From: Geoalkalibacter sp.
Lineage (GTDB): Bacteria > Desulfobacterota > Desulfuromonadia > Desulfuromonadales > Geoalkalibacteraceae
Length of the DNA: 64,000 bases
Direction: 5' to 3'
Assembly (NCBI RefSeq): GCF_030605225.1
Contig: NZ_JAUWAV010000001.1
Location: forward strand, 1 to 64,000
How positions within the stretch are numbered: the first letter of the stretch is position 1; the number at the start of each line of letters is the position of its first letter. The notes under the pieces were generated by a model, which was given only the letters and a program-made list of their open reading frames with translations, made no database searches and was not told where the DNA came from. Positions 13,935-20,830 of the stretch are shown one piece after another. Made by a program: the position numbers and the translations under genes.

Positions 13935-14385
13935 TCGCCTCACGCTCCGCAACCGCCAGAAGCCGCGCCAGCCCGCGATGTAGCGCCGTTCCCGCCGCGC
14001 GAATTCCCGCCAACTCCTCCCCATCCACGCGCCCGTCATTCTCCAGTGCCTGAGAGACCCGCAGCAGCAGCACGCCAAACTTGCGCGTCACCGTGCTGAC
14101 CTCCTTCGCAATCTCCGAGAGAGGGCAATCCGCCGCCGGCAGCTCATACGCCACGCGCCCGCACTGCTCCTCAAAAAAGTCCAGAATCTCAAAATTGCGC
14201 GTCGCCAGTGTCAGCGGAATGATGTGCTTGCGCGCCAGCGCCGGTTCTTCCATGTTCGGGTTGGCGCAGTTGTAGAGCGTAGACTCGGCAATGCCCGCCC
14301 GCGCCGCCAACTGCTTGATCGGCACGCCCGAGCCATGCACCACCGCATAGACCGCCTCGTTGTAAGTTTCAGCTTTCCTTTTCAT
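13927..14385 (-). CDS. Phage regulatory protein, CII/CP76-like (152 aa)
   Basis: The N-terminus (ETYNEAVYAVVHGSGVPIKQ, then LAARAGIAESTLYNCANPN) is a helix-turn-helix of the type found in the phage CII-like CP76 family, with the rest helical. It is the second leftward gene from the switch, where a CII-type lysogeny regulator would be expected. ATG 14385 precedes MKRKAET; the G-rich stretch upstream is a possible RBS. Confidence 0.7.
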   Translation of the reverse strand: MKRKAETYNEAVYAVVHGSGVPIKQLAARAGIAESTLYNCANPNMEEPALARKHIIPLTLATRNFEILDFFEEQCGRVAYELPAADCPLSEIAKEVSTVTRKFGVLLLRVSQALENDGRVDGEELAGIRAAGTALHRGLARLLAVAEREANG

Positions 14386-14448
14386 GGCAAAAAGCCCCCC
14401 CAGTTTCTCATGGCGATCAACCGACAAAGGCCATAATCTGGCACCATG

Positions 14449-14679
14449 TCAGACACAGGATTCCTCAACTTCATCCACCAGCCCCTCCTTCAGGGCCTGA
14501 TGGACAATCGCCATCACCTTGGGGCCATAGCCCCAGGTGATTTGCCCTTTGCGCAAGGCGTAAACCGTCTTGCGCTTGAAGCCGTGCTGCTCGGCCCAGG
14601 CCCAAATCGAGAGCCCGCGCCGCGCCAGGCGCTCATCAAACGCGCCCCAATCCAAGTTTTTTTCTTGAGCGTCCTTCAT
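14449..14679 (-). CDS. Cro-like HTH regulator (76 aa)
   Basis: A 76-residue protein with the HTH-like region LARRGLSIWAWAEQHGFKRK and TVYALRKGQITWG. It is the first gene leftward from the repressor and divergent from it, as for Cro/Ner-type regulators. ATG 14679 has GGCGAT close upstream. It probably binds the intergenic region 14,680-14,823. Confidence 0.65.
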   Translation of the reverse strand: MKDAQEKNLDWGAFDERLARRGLSIWAWAEQHGFKRKTVYALRKGQITWGYGPKVMAIVHQALKEGLVDEVEESCV

Positions 14680-14786
14680 ATCGCCTATATCCTTTACTTT
14701 GGTTCTCAAATGGCCGGTCGACTGCACTCACAATTATCCCAATGGAGGGTTTTATTTGCCGGATATAGACGTTTTATCTCAAAAAA
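14680..14786. promoter_or_regulatory. Divergent control region of the lysogeny switch
   Basis: A 107-bp intergenic region between the divergent Cro-like and CI-like genes; both promoters must lie here. It includes CTCAAATGG near 14,705 and the first CTCAAAAAAATGAGA repeat at its right edge. I could not place a convincing -35/-10 pair in either direction. Confidence 0.55.
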
Positions 14787-14823
14787 ATGAGAAAGTCAAT
14801 GACAGAGGCTCAAAAAAATGAGA
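14778..14823. repeat. Two operator-like repeats over the repressor start
   Basis: CTCAAAAAAATGAGA occurs exactly twice, at 14,778-14,792 and 14,809-14,823, 31 bp (three helical turns) apart. Each copy is an inverted repeat (CTCA/TGAG) around an A-tract. The first contains the repressor ATG and the second lies in codons 8-12, so a bound protein would block its own transcription or translation. Confidence 0.65.
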
Positions 14824-15239
14824 CATCCGAAATTATTTTGAGAATGCGTGAAGCCCTCGCCGCCGAGAGCGACCTCGCGCTTGCGATAAAAATAGGTTCA
14901 AAATCAAAGGGGTTGGTGAGCAATTGGAGGACGAAAGGTCATGTCCCGGATGGGGCCATTGGAAAGGTTTCTCAAATATCTGGGAAATCGTTTCAATACC
15001 TTAAAACAGGCATCGACACGGAAAGATCCTCCAAGGTCGCTGAAGGCATTGAATCGCGGTATGTCGTCTCTGGGGTTGTAAGGAAAATAAGCGAAGACCA
15101 GGAAGAGTTGTTGGCGCACTACGAATCTTTGCCTTCCTGCATGAAGAAGGCACTTCTTTTTGCAGCTAAAGGCATGGTTGATGGAGTAAAAAAACAAAGC
15201 CTAGAAGAGCTGGGAGGACGAGAGGATGGCGATTGTTGA
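14787..15239 (+). CDS. CI-like phage repressor, short form (150 aa)
   Basis: The region ALAAESDLALAIKIGSKSKG followed by LVSNWRTKGHVPDGAI is the N-terminal domain of the phage CI repressor family (HTH with the SNWxxxGxxP signature). There is no LexA-like Ser-Lys peptidase domain, so RecA-stimulated self-cleavage is not expected and induction must work another way. The ATG lies inside an operator-like repeat and lacks a clear Shine-Dalgarno; ATG 14799 is an alternative start with GAGAAAG upstream. Divergent from the Cro-like gene. Confidence 0.75.
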   Translation: MRKSMTEAQKNETSEIILRMREALAAESDLALAIKIGSKSKGLVSNWRTKGHVPDGAIGKVSQISGKSFQYLKTGIDTERSSKVAEGIESRYVVSGVVRKISEDQEELLAHYESLPSCMKKALLFAAKGMVDGVKKQSLEELGGREDGDC

Positions 15240-15780
15240 ATGTGATATTTGTGGTGGGAAATATTCAGATAAAGCCGGAGAATGTCCTCTCTGCAAAAAT
15301 AACAAAAAAAAGATTTTCTCAAAATATAGAGATCAAAGAACAAAAATAGTCATTGCGGTTATGGCTGTTGTTTCAATGTTTTATTTTTCGTCTGAGGTAG
15401 TGAAAAAATATATATTCACAAGCAAAAAGTCAGAAATAAAGCAAAAATTAATTTCAGCACAAAAAGATATTTTGGTAGAAAAAAACAATCAAAAAACCTA
15501 TTTTTTTAGGAAGGGAGAAACTTTCGAAATAAAAGCTAGTTATAGATTTGGATGTAAAAATACATCCGTCTACAACCAAGCGAAAGAGTATGCATTAAAT
15601 GATGACTACAAGGCCTTTGCGAATTTTCTAGAAAAGAATATAAGAAGAAAAGAATGTATTTTTTTCACTGAAAGCTCTTTTGCGTACATTACCGACACAT
15701 CATTTTTATCTTCTTTGGTAAAGATAAGGGAAAAAGGGACGCTTGAAGAATATTGGACATCATATGGGTCGCTAAAATAA
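15226..15780 (+). CDS. AT-rich zinc-ribbon/membrane protein of unknown function (184 aa)
   Basis: The N-terminus has a zinc ribbon (CDICGGKY ... CPLC, residues 6-25), a lysine-rich stretch, then one membrane helix (IVIAVMAVVSMFYF, about 41-54), then about 125 residues with scattered cysteines (FGCKNTS, RRKECIF). Its codons are very A/T-rich (AAA, TTT, ATA), sharply unlike the GC-rich neighbours, so it is probably a recent import. It sits between repressor and integrase, a usual place for lysogenic-conversion cargo. It overlaps the repressor 3' end; GGGAGG lies upstream of the ATG. Confidence 0.75.
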   Translation: MAIVECDICGGKYSDKAGECPLCKNNKKKIFSKYRDQRTKIVIAVMAVVSMFYFSSEVVKKYIFTSKKSEIKQKLISAQKDILVEKNNQKTYFFRKGETFEIKASYRFGCKNTSVYNQAKEYALNDDYKAFANFLEKNIRRKECIFFTESSFAYITDTSFLSSLVKIREKGTLEEYWTSYGSLK

Positions 15781-15781
15781 C

Positions 15782-16888
15782 GTGGCTGTCCGTCCAAAAA
15801 AAGACAAGCACGGGCGCATCATCCCCGGCGAATGGGTCATCGACGTTCGACTCGAAGGGTACAAGGGGCCGCGCGAGCGTTTGCCGTTTGTCGGCACCGA
15901 AGCCGAAGCCCGCGAAATCGAAATGGCCTTGCGGCTCAAGCACCGTCCCCGTGTCGCCGATCTCACCGCGCCGACCGTCCTCGATGCGCTCCCAGAATTC
16001 CTGCGCGACTACAGCAATCACGTCACCAAAGGCACCCTGGGCGACTTCCATTGGGCGTGGAAGCAGCTCGAACCCCTCTTTGCCCAAGCCCGGCTGGCCA
16101 ACATAACGCCGGAACTGGTCGAGGCCTACAAAGCCAAGCGCCTTGCCGACGGCGTGAAAAAGCGCACCATCAACCGCGAGCTTTCCTACCTGGCCGCTAT
16201 TCTGCGCTGGGCTGAAGAGCAACGGATCATTCCCCCCATGCAATACCGGGTCAAGCGCTTCCCCAAAAAGCAAACCATCAGCCCGGTCCCCATCGTGCAT
16301 TCTCCCGAAGAAATCCAGGCCGTCCTCGACCAGCTCAACCCCAAGATCCGCGCCATAGCCCTGCTTCTCTATGATGCAGGCCTGCGCCGCGCCGAAGCCA
16401 CCACTCTGACCGGCGCACAAGTCGATCTCCCCATGGGCATCATCCGTGTCGTCGGCAAGGGCGGCAAAGAACGCATCGTGCCCATCCTCACCGAGCGCCT
16501 GCGCCACGAACTCGCCGAACGCATCGACCAGGTGGGCCGCGGCTACCTCTTCATCAATCCGGCCACCGAACAGCCCTACAAAGAAATTCGCGTCAGCCTG
16601 CGCAACGCCGCCGCCCGCGCCGGTGTCGACAAACGCATCTACCACCACCTGCTGCGCCACAACCATGGAACCCACGCCGCAATGGCCGAAGTCGATCCAC
16701 GCGCCGTGCAAAAAATGATGGGGCACAGCAACCTCAGCACCACCGAACTCTACACCCACCTCGCCGCCGACTTCATCAAAAGCCAGGGCAAAAAATTCGC
16801 CAGCTTCATCAAGCAACCCTCGGCAAAGCCCCCACAGACCAAAACCGTGGACAGAATTACGAAGAAAAAAAACACTGAAAACGAATAG
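15782..16888 (+). CDS. int: Tyrosine integrase of the element (368 aa)
   Basis: An arm-binding N-terminal region (about 1-60), a core-binding domain (about 65-160), and a catalytic domain with R in AGLRRAEA, K in GKGGKER, HHLLRH, GH in MMGHSN and Y in TTELYTHL. It starts at GTG one base after the stop of the AT-rich gene, so it may be co-transcribed with the repressor. It ends 20 to 40 bp from the tRNA-Leu fragment, so it most likely catalyses integration there. Confidence 0.93.
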   Translation: MAVRPKKDKHGRIIPGEWVIDVRLEGYKGPRERLPFVGTEAEAREIEMALRLKHRPRVADLTAPTVLDALPEFLRDYSNHVTKGTLGDFHWAWKQLEPLFAQARLANITPELVEAYKAKRLADGVKKRTINRELSYLAAILRWAEEQRIIPPMQYRVKRFPKKQTISPVPIVHSPEEIQAVLDQLNPKIRAIALLLYDAGLRRAEATTLTGAQVDLPMGIIRVVGKGGKERIVPILTERLRHELAERIDQVGRGYLFINPATEQPYKEIRVSLRNAAARAGVDKRIYHHLLRHNHGTHAAMAEVDPRAVQKMMGHSNLSTTELYTHLAADFIKSQGKKFASFIKQPSAKPPQTKTVDRITKKKNTENE

Positions 16889-16906
16889 TTGCGCGCCGCT
16901 TTCTAA

Positions 16907-16962
16907 ATTCAGGGTCTAGTGGCCGTAGGGCCGTGGGAGTTCGAGTCTCCCCTTCGGCACCA
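16907..16962 (+). other. attR: 3' fragment of tRNA-Leu (CAG)
   Basis: The sequence from the anticodon loop (TTCAGGG) through a long variable arm (GGCC GTA GGGCC), T-arm (GGGAG TTCGAGT CTCCC), acceptor strand CTTCGGC and ACCA is a tRNA-Leu 3' portion. Upstream bases do not form a D-arm or 5' acceptor, so the gene is incomplete here. This is the expected signature of integration into a tRNA 3' end; the whole tRNA should be at the left junction. Confidence 0.88.
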
Positions 16963-16972
16963 CCAAAACATG

Positions 16973-17010
16973 AAAAGGGTCGAAAATCTTAAAGGTTTTC
17001 GACCCTTTTT
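16973..17010 (+). terminator. Intrinsic terminator (native tRNA-Leu terminator)
   Basis: AAAAGGGTCGAAAA and GGTTTTCGACCCTTTTT form a long stem followed by T residues, about 10 bp past the tRNA CCA. It probably ended the original tRNA-Leu transcript before the element inserted, and may also serve the integrase or cheD. Confidence 0.8.
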
Positions 17011-17031
17011 CGTCCCTTTTTTGTCTTTTGT

Positions 17032-17616
17032 TCATTCCCACAACTCGTCCGTTCCCGCTTCCCGCCGCTTTCTTTTTTCCAGTGAGGCCAGCAGTTGTCG
17101 CTCGCGACGGGCGATCTCCGGCTCGGAGGTTTTACGAATGCGGCGCACCAGTACCGAAAAATCCTTCTGCGCAAAATAGATCACGCGGCCATGAATGCCG
17201 CCGAGATCCTCGGCCATGAGGGGAATTTTTTCGTTGAGCAGAAATTCGCGGACGAATCGGCAGTTGAGTTCACCGACGCCGGGGCCGGTGGATTTGGGGG
17301 CGATGATGGTGGCGCCGCCGAATACCTTGGCGCGCAAGTGCCGGCGTTGGGCGCCGAGTTTAAGCATGTCGTTGATGAGCAACTCCATGGCATGCACGCC
17401 GTAGCGTCCCGATTCGCTGAGTAGCAAGGGCAGGGTGCTCAGGCTGCGGGTGCCGCAGAGCAGAAAGTGATTCATGCCGATGATGCGCTTGACCGGATCG
17501 TAGAGACAGGCCGCCACGCAGGAGCCAAGCAGGGTCGAAAGCACGATGGCGTCGGCGCTGGCCCGATATTCGCCGGGCAGGATGGAGATGAGAGGCGTTG
17601 GAAGGGAGTCGGGCAT
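17032..17616 (-). CDS. cheD: Chemoreceptor glutamine deamidase CheD (194 aa)
   Basis: STLLGSCVAACLYD carries the catalytic Cys33, GMNHFLL the catalytic His50, and KVFGGAT is the conserved strand of the CheD fold. CheD deamidates glutamines in chemoreceptors and can interact with CheC. The C-terminus has a charged extension (RRERQLLASLEKRKRRE). It stands alone beside the element, far from the che operon at 34-43 kb. The start has GGAG upstream. Confidence 0.93.
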   Translation of the reverse strand: MPDSLPTPLISILPGEYRASADAIVLSTLLGSCVAACLYDPVKRIIGMNHFLLCGTRSLSTLPLLLSESGRYGVHAMELLINDMLKLGAQRRHLRAKVFGGATIIAPKSTGPGVGELNCRFVREFLLNEKIPLMAEDLGGIHGRVIYFAQKDFSVLVRRIRKTSEPEIARRERQLLASLEKRKRREAGTDELWE

Positions 17617-17744
17617 AGGGCTCCAGATGGATCCTTCTCCGGAACCGGTCGCCGGAGACTTGTCAAATTATGACTACATCAGTCGGTCTTGGCAAGGCGT
17701 TAAAATAATTGCCCATCCCTTGGTCTTCTGCTAGGCTTGCCGCC

Positions 17745-18425
17745 ATGGAAAATCGCATAGCCATCAAAAAGTGTCCCTTGTTTGCCGGCGTGACGGATCA
17801 GGATCTCGACCGTTTGGAAGAAGTTTGCCGGCGTCGTGAGTTGTCCAAGGGCGAAGTGCTTTTTTCCCAGGGTGAGCCGGCGGTTGGTTTTTACGTGGTC
17901 ACCGACGGAAAAATCAAGATTTACAAGCTTTCGCCCGACGGCAAGGAGCGCATCCTGCACATCGTCCACGGGGGTGAAAGCTTTGCCGAGGCCGCCATTT
18001 TCGCCGACGGGCTCTATCCCGCATTTGCCGAGTCCGTCAGCCCGGCGGCGGTGCTGTTTTTTCCCAAGAGGGAATTCCTCAATCTGCTCAAGGATCACTC
18101 CCAGATTCCCATCAACATGATCGCCGGTCTGTCGCGTTTTCTGCGCCAGTTCGCCAGTCAAATCGAAGATCTCACCTTCAAGGACGTGCCCGCGCGCCTC
18201 GCCCGCTATCTCGTGGAGCTGGCCGGCGATGAAGCCGATACCATCCAGTTGCCCATTTCCAAAAGCCAGCTCGCTTCGCGCCTTGGCACGGTGAGTGAAA
18301 CCCTGTCGCGCACCCTGCGCAAACTCTCCGATGATGATCTGATTCGCGTGCGGGGCAAGGACATCGACATCCTTGATCGCGACCGCCTGGAAGACCTCGC
18401 CGAAAGTACCCGCGAATCCTTCTGA
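17745..18425 (+). CDS. Crp/Fnr-family transcription regulator (226 aa)
   Basis: An N-terminal cyclic-nucleotide-binding fold (CPLFAGVTDQDLDRLEE, then LFSQGEPAVGFYVV and GGESFAEAAIF) and a C-terminal winged HTH (LPISKSQLASRLGTVSETLS). There is no N-terminal cysteine cluster for an Fe-S centre as in FNR, so it may resemble HcpR/DNR-type sensors. The palindrome-like TTGTCA-N5-TGACTA at 17,660-17,676 could be autoregulatory. The next gene has an FNR-type box. Start at MENRIAIKK. Confidence 0.88.
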   Translation: MENRIAIKKCPLFAGVTDQDLDRLEEVCRRRELSKGEVLFSQGEPAVGFYVVTDGKIKIYKLSPDGKERILHIVHGGESFAEAAIFADGLYPAFAESVSPAAVLFFPKREFLNLLKDHSQIPINMIAGLSRFLRQFASQIEDLTFKDVPARLARYLVELAGDEADTIQLPISKSQLASRLGTVSETLSRTLRKLSDDDLIRVRGKDIDILDRDRLEDLAESTRESF

Positions 18426-18488
18426 TCCTGGTTTTTCCCCTGTTCTGATCCTGCAAACCCACGTTCTCGCTCTTTTTCGAATCGACAT

Positions 18489-18502
18489 TTGATCTGCGTC
18501 AA
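18489..18502 (+). promoter_or_regulatory. FNR/DNR-type binding box
   Basis: TTGAT-CTGC-GTCAA fits the TTGAT-N4-ATCAA consensus with one mismatch. It lies 35 bp before the ATG of the YgbA-like gene and just after the Crp/Fnr-family gene, so that regulator is the likely ligand. Confidence 0.65.
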
Positions 18503-18536
18503 GGCTTCTCCCGCCTGATTGCCGTAGTCTCATCCC

Positions 18537-18911
18537 ATGAACTCGACAACTTCCATCGCCACACTTGATGCAAAAGAAGCTAAGGACCTGCGGGTTCTGG
18601 TGCAATTTACCGCCGTGTATTGCCGCGTGCATCATGCGGAACCGCGCGCGCCTCTGAGCGTCGGGGCTGAATGGCGCGGGTCGATCGATCTTTCGAGATT
18701 TGAGTTGTGCGACAGTTGTCGCGAATTTCTCGACTATGCCATCGAGCGGCGTCTGCGCTGTCCTCTGGATCCCAAACCGATCTGCAAGCATTGCCGGATT
18801 CACTGCTATCGCCCCGGCCATCGCGAAAAAGTGCGAGAGATCATGCGTTTTTCGGGCAAGTATCTTCTCAAGCGCGGCCGCCTGGATCTGCTCTGGCACT
18901 ACTATTTTTGA
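18537..18911 (+). CDS. YgbA-like, nitrous-oxide-stimulated-promoter family protein (124 aa)
   Basis: Conserved cysteines and signature CRVHH, LCDSCREFLDYAIERRL, RCPLDPKPICKHCRIHC, YRPGHREKVREIMRFSG identify the nitrous-oxide-stimulated-promoter/YgbA family, known to be NO-responsive in enterobacteria. The biochemical role is poorly known; the cysteines suggest a metal or Fe-S site. An FNR-type box lies 35 bp upstream, and the regulator gene and ferredoxin gene flank it. Confidence 0.85.
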   Translation: MNSTTSIATLDAKEAKDLRVLVQFTAVYCRVHHAEPRAPLSVGAEWRGSIDLSRFELCDSCREFLDYAIERRLRCPLDPKPICKHCRIHCYRPGHREKVREIMRFSGKYLLKRGRLDLLWHYYF

Positions 18912-18926
18912 CAAAGGAGAACGCTG

Positions 18927-19067
18927 ATGATCTGGAACCTGCTGATCGCCGCCTTGATTTTGGCTTGGACCCTGGTTTTCCTGACGGCGTTTTGTCCCCT
19001 GCGCGCCGCGCGTCGTCGACAGGAGGCCGAGCTGCTGTCGGCTCCGGATGAAAACGGGGAATATTGA
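18927..19067 (+). CDS. Small single-pass membrane protein (46 aa)
   Basis: MIWNLLIAALILAWTLVFL is a membrane helix, followed by FCPLRAARRRQEAE and an acidic tail; positive residues follow the helix. A strong AAGGAGAACGCTG precedes ATG. It lies between the YgbA-like and ferredoxin genes with little spacing, so it is probably in the same transcript. No family recognised. Confidence 0.6.
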   Translation: MIWNLLIAALILAWTLVFLTAFCPLRAARRRQEAELLSAPDENGEY

Positions 19068-19162
19068 CGCCGGTCAAGGCCTTGCCGCGCAGCATACGGC
19101 AAGCTGTGTTCACTATGGAAACGCAGCGGTTCACCCGCGCAACCCCTTGGGAGATGACCACC

Positions 19163-19894
19163 ATGATTCGTGAAATCGTCAAAATCGACGAAGACAAGTG
19201 TGACGGCTGCGGGCTGTGCGTGCCGGCCTGCGCCGAAGGGGCGATCCAGATCGTCGACGGCAAGGCGCGGCTCATCGCCGACAATCTGTGCGACGGTTTG
19301 GGCGCCTGCCTGGGAGACTGCCCGCGTGACGCCATCACCATTGTGAAGCGCGAAGCCGCTGAGTTTGATGAGGAGGCGGTGGAGCAGCACCTCAGGCAAG
19401 CGGCGCAGTCCACGGCCCCGACCGCGCCTGCTCGCCACCACGCCCAGAGCGGTGGTTGTCCGTCCGCGCGCCTTATGGAATTTACCCGCAAGGAACCGAC
19501 GGCGGCCGACGAAGCACCGGGCAAGCGTGAATCGCAGCTGCGTCAATGGCCCATCCAGATGCATCTGGTGCCGCCCAGCGCGCCCTTTTTCAAGGATGCC
19601 GAATTGGTGCTGGCGGCCGATTGCGCGCCCTTTGCCTATGCCGATTTTCACCAGGACATTCTCAAGGGCAAGGCTCTGGCCATCGGCTGCCCCAAGCTAG
19701 ACGACGGGCGTGCCTATCTCGAAAAGCTTACGGCCATCCTGCGCCAGAACAACATTCGCGGCCTCACCGTGGTGCACATGGAGGTGCCTTGCTGCTCGGG
19801 CTTGCTTATGATCGCCCGCCAGGCCATTGCCGACAGCGGCAAGGATGTGCCGTTGACCACCATCAAAGTGGGGATCCGGGGCGATTGTAAATAG
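19163..19894 (+). CDS. 4Fe-4S ferredoxin-domain protein (243 aa)
   Basis: CDGCGLCVPAC and a second partial cluster (CDGLGACLGDCPRDA) give two 4Fe-4S motifs at residues about 11-60, then a linker, then a C-terminal domain with IGCPKLDD and EVPCCSGL. This domain order is found in anaerobes near hybrid-cluster protein (Hcp) and Hcp regulators. It could deliver electrons in nitrosative-stress reduction (inference). ATG 19163 is preferred for GGGAG nine bases upstream; earlier in-frame starts lack one. Confidence 0.8.
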   Translation: MIREIVKIDEDKCDGCGLCVPACAEGAIQIVDGKARLIADNLCDGLGACLGDCPRDAITIVKREAAEFDEEAVEQHLRQAAQSTAPTAPARHHAQSGGCPSARLMEFTRKEPTAADEAPGKRESQLRQWPIQMHLVPPSAPFFKDAELVLAADCAPFAYADFHQDILKGKALAIGCPKLDDGRAYLEKLTAILRQNNIRGLTVVHMEVPCCSGLLMIARQAIADSGKDVPLTTIKVGIRGDCK

Positions 19895-19943
19895 TCGGGG
19901 TGAGGTTTGCAGCCTTGTGGGATGGAGAATCCCTGGACGTTGA

Positions 19944-19969
19944 GGGCGGAGCTATGCATAGCTTCGCCC
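19944..19969. repeat. 26-bp palindrome
   Basis: GGGCGGAGCTATG followed directly by CATAGCTTCGCCC is a near-perfect inverted repeat with essentially no loop, about 50 bp after the ferredoxin gene. It is not followed by a T-tract, so it is either a weak terminator or a dimeric protein site. Confidence 0.55.
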
Positions 19970-19998
19970 TTCGTCGTTGCGTCTCATTTCGCGACGGC

Positions 19999-20027
19999 TT
20001 GACATTTGGCAAGTAGAACGATATTTG
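19999..20027 (+). promoter_or_regulatory. Sigma-70 promoter before the YkgJ-like gene
   Basis: TTGACA (19,999-20,004), a 17-bp spacer and TATTTG (20,022-20,027) precede a long AT-rich leader (20,020-20,140) and the gene at 20,178. The -10 is only fair. Confidence 0.5.
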
Positions 20028-20177
20028 TTTTATTGTTATTCCTGTTTTTATTGAAAAAAATTACACGATAAAATAAAAAATAACTTTTATTGATTTAATT
20101 GTAGAACATTTTTATACAAAATTGGTCTGGTTTCTGCTCTTGGGGGGGCTGTCGCACACCGAAAAAGGAGGCCGGTC

Positions 20178-20576
20178 ATGATGATCGAAGTTTTGTGCCG
20201 TCTTTGGGACAGAATCCACTCCGGTAAGCAGCCGCATTCAAGGGGGTGCCGATCTTGTGGACATTGCTGTGATCTTTACGGCGGCTACCTGCATGCGTCG
20301 GACGCCGACCTGAAACGCTGGCGTCAATTGGGGCGCGATGATCTTCTGGCCCTGGTCAATGAAATGGGATGGATCTGGATTGACCCCGAGAAGCGCAGGC
20401 GCGGCGACCCCTGTCCGTTTCTGCAGCGGATCAGTCCCGATGAGGCGCGCTGTGCGATTCATGCGATCAAACCCGATATGTGCCGCGACTACCCCTCCCT
20501 TGATCATGGTCGCCACTGCGTGCGCGGCATTTATATTCCCCGCCAAACATCGCCCAAGGATCCGACCCTTCATTGA
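20178..20576 (+). CDS. YkgJ-family cysteine-cluster protein (132 aa)
   Basis: CRSCGHCC near residue 24, CPFLQ, CAIHAIKPDMCRDYPS and a final HCVRG reproduce the zinc/iron-chelating cluster pattern of the YkgJ (CxxCxxCC) family, whose function is not settled. GGAGGCCGGTC precedes ATG. Its AT-rich leader with its own promoter suggests monocistronic expression. Confidence 0.8.
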   Translation: MMIEVLCRLWDRIHSGKQPHSRGCRSCGHCCDLYGGYLHASDADLKRWRQLGRDDLLALVNEMGWIWIDPEKRRRGDPCPFLQRISPDEARCAIHAIKPDMCRDYPSLDHGRHCVRGIYIPRQTSPKDPTLH

Positions 20577-20742
20577 GTCGCCGCCGCCGCGGACCCTGTT
20601 CCTCCAAATTCCATGCGGCCCATCTTTCTCGGTGCGCATCCGATTGCGCCCGCCACCGGGTTCTCCAGCCCCCGCATTCACAGCAAAATCCTTTGACCTT
20701 CGTAGGCGCTGCACCTAAAATATTGATTTTGTCGAAGTTCTT

Positions 20743-20757
20743 TGGCACAGGGTCTGC
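20743..20757 (+). promoter_or_regulatory. Sigma-54 (RpoN) -24/-12 promoter
   Basis: TGGCAC-N5-CTGC matches the consensus TGGCAC-N5-TTGC with one mismatch; GG (20,744-20,745) and GC (20,756-20,757) are 12 bp apart as required. It lies about 75 bp before the membrane-fusion protein gene. An enhancer-binding activator would be needed and none is encoded next to it. Confidence 0.65.
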
Positions 20758-20830
20758 ACTGTGCTTAGCGCAGAGCGTGCCTTAACGTCCCTGGTTGCCG
20801 ATCCCTTTTTCATCGAAAGTTGAGAAGATT

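Larger units (their letters stand above)
1..16962. mobile_element. Prophage-like integrated element (right part; left end outside the window)
   Basis: The right boundary is a tRNA-Leu 3' fragment next to a tyrosine integrase gene, the usual arrangement for elements that insert in the 3' end of a tRNA. Inward from it lie a CI-like repressor, divergent Cro-like and CII-like regulators, a leftward train of short overlapping genes, SSB-like and primase-ATPase genes, an iteron field, a Mor-like activator and an attC cassette array. No capsid, tail, terminase, lysis or conjugation gene is in view, so prophage, phage satellite and integrative plasmid cannot be told apart. The intact tRNA-Leu and the left att site should lie left of position 1. 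Confidence 0.85.

Noticed and set aside
16890-16962. A complete tRNA-Leu gene
   Set aside because: No 5' acceptor strand or D-arm precedes the anticodon arm, and the anticodon stem has a mismatch; it is a 3' fragment at an att site.
20577-20742. Small genes in the gap after the YkgJ-like gene
   Set aside because: No ORF with a ribosome-binding site; only the sigma-54 promoter further right is supported.
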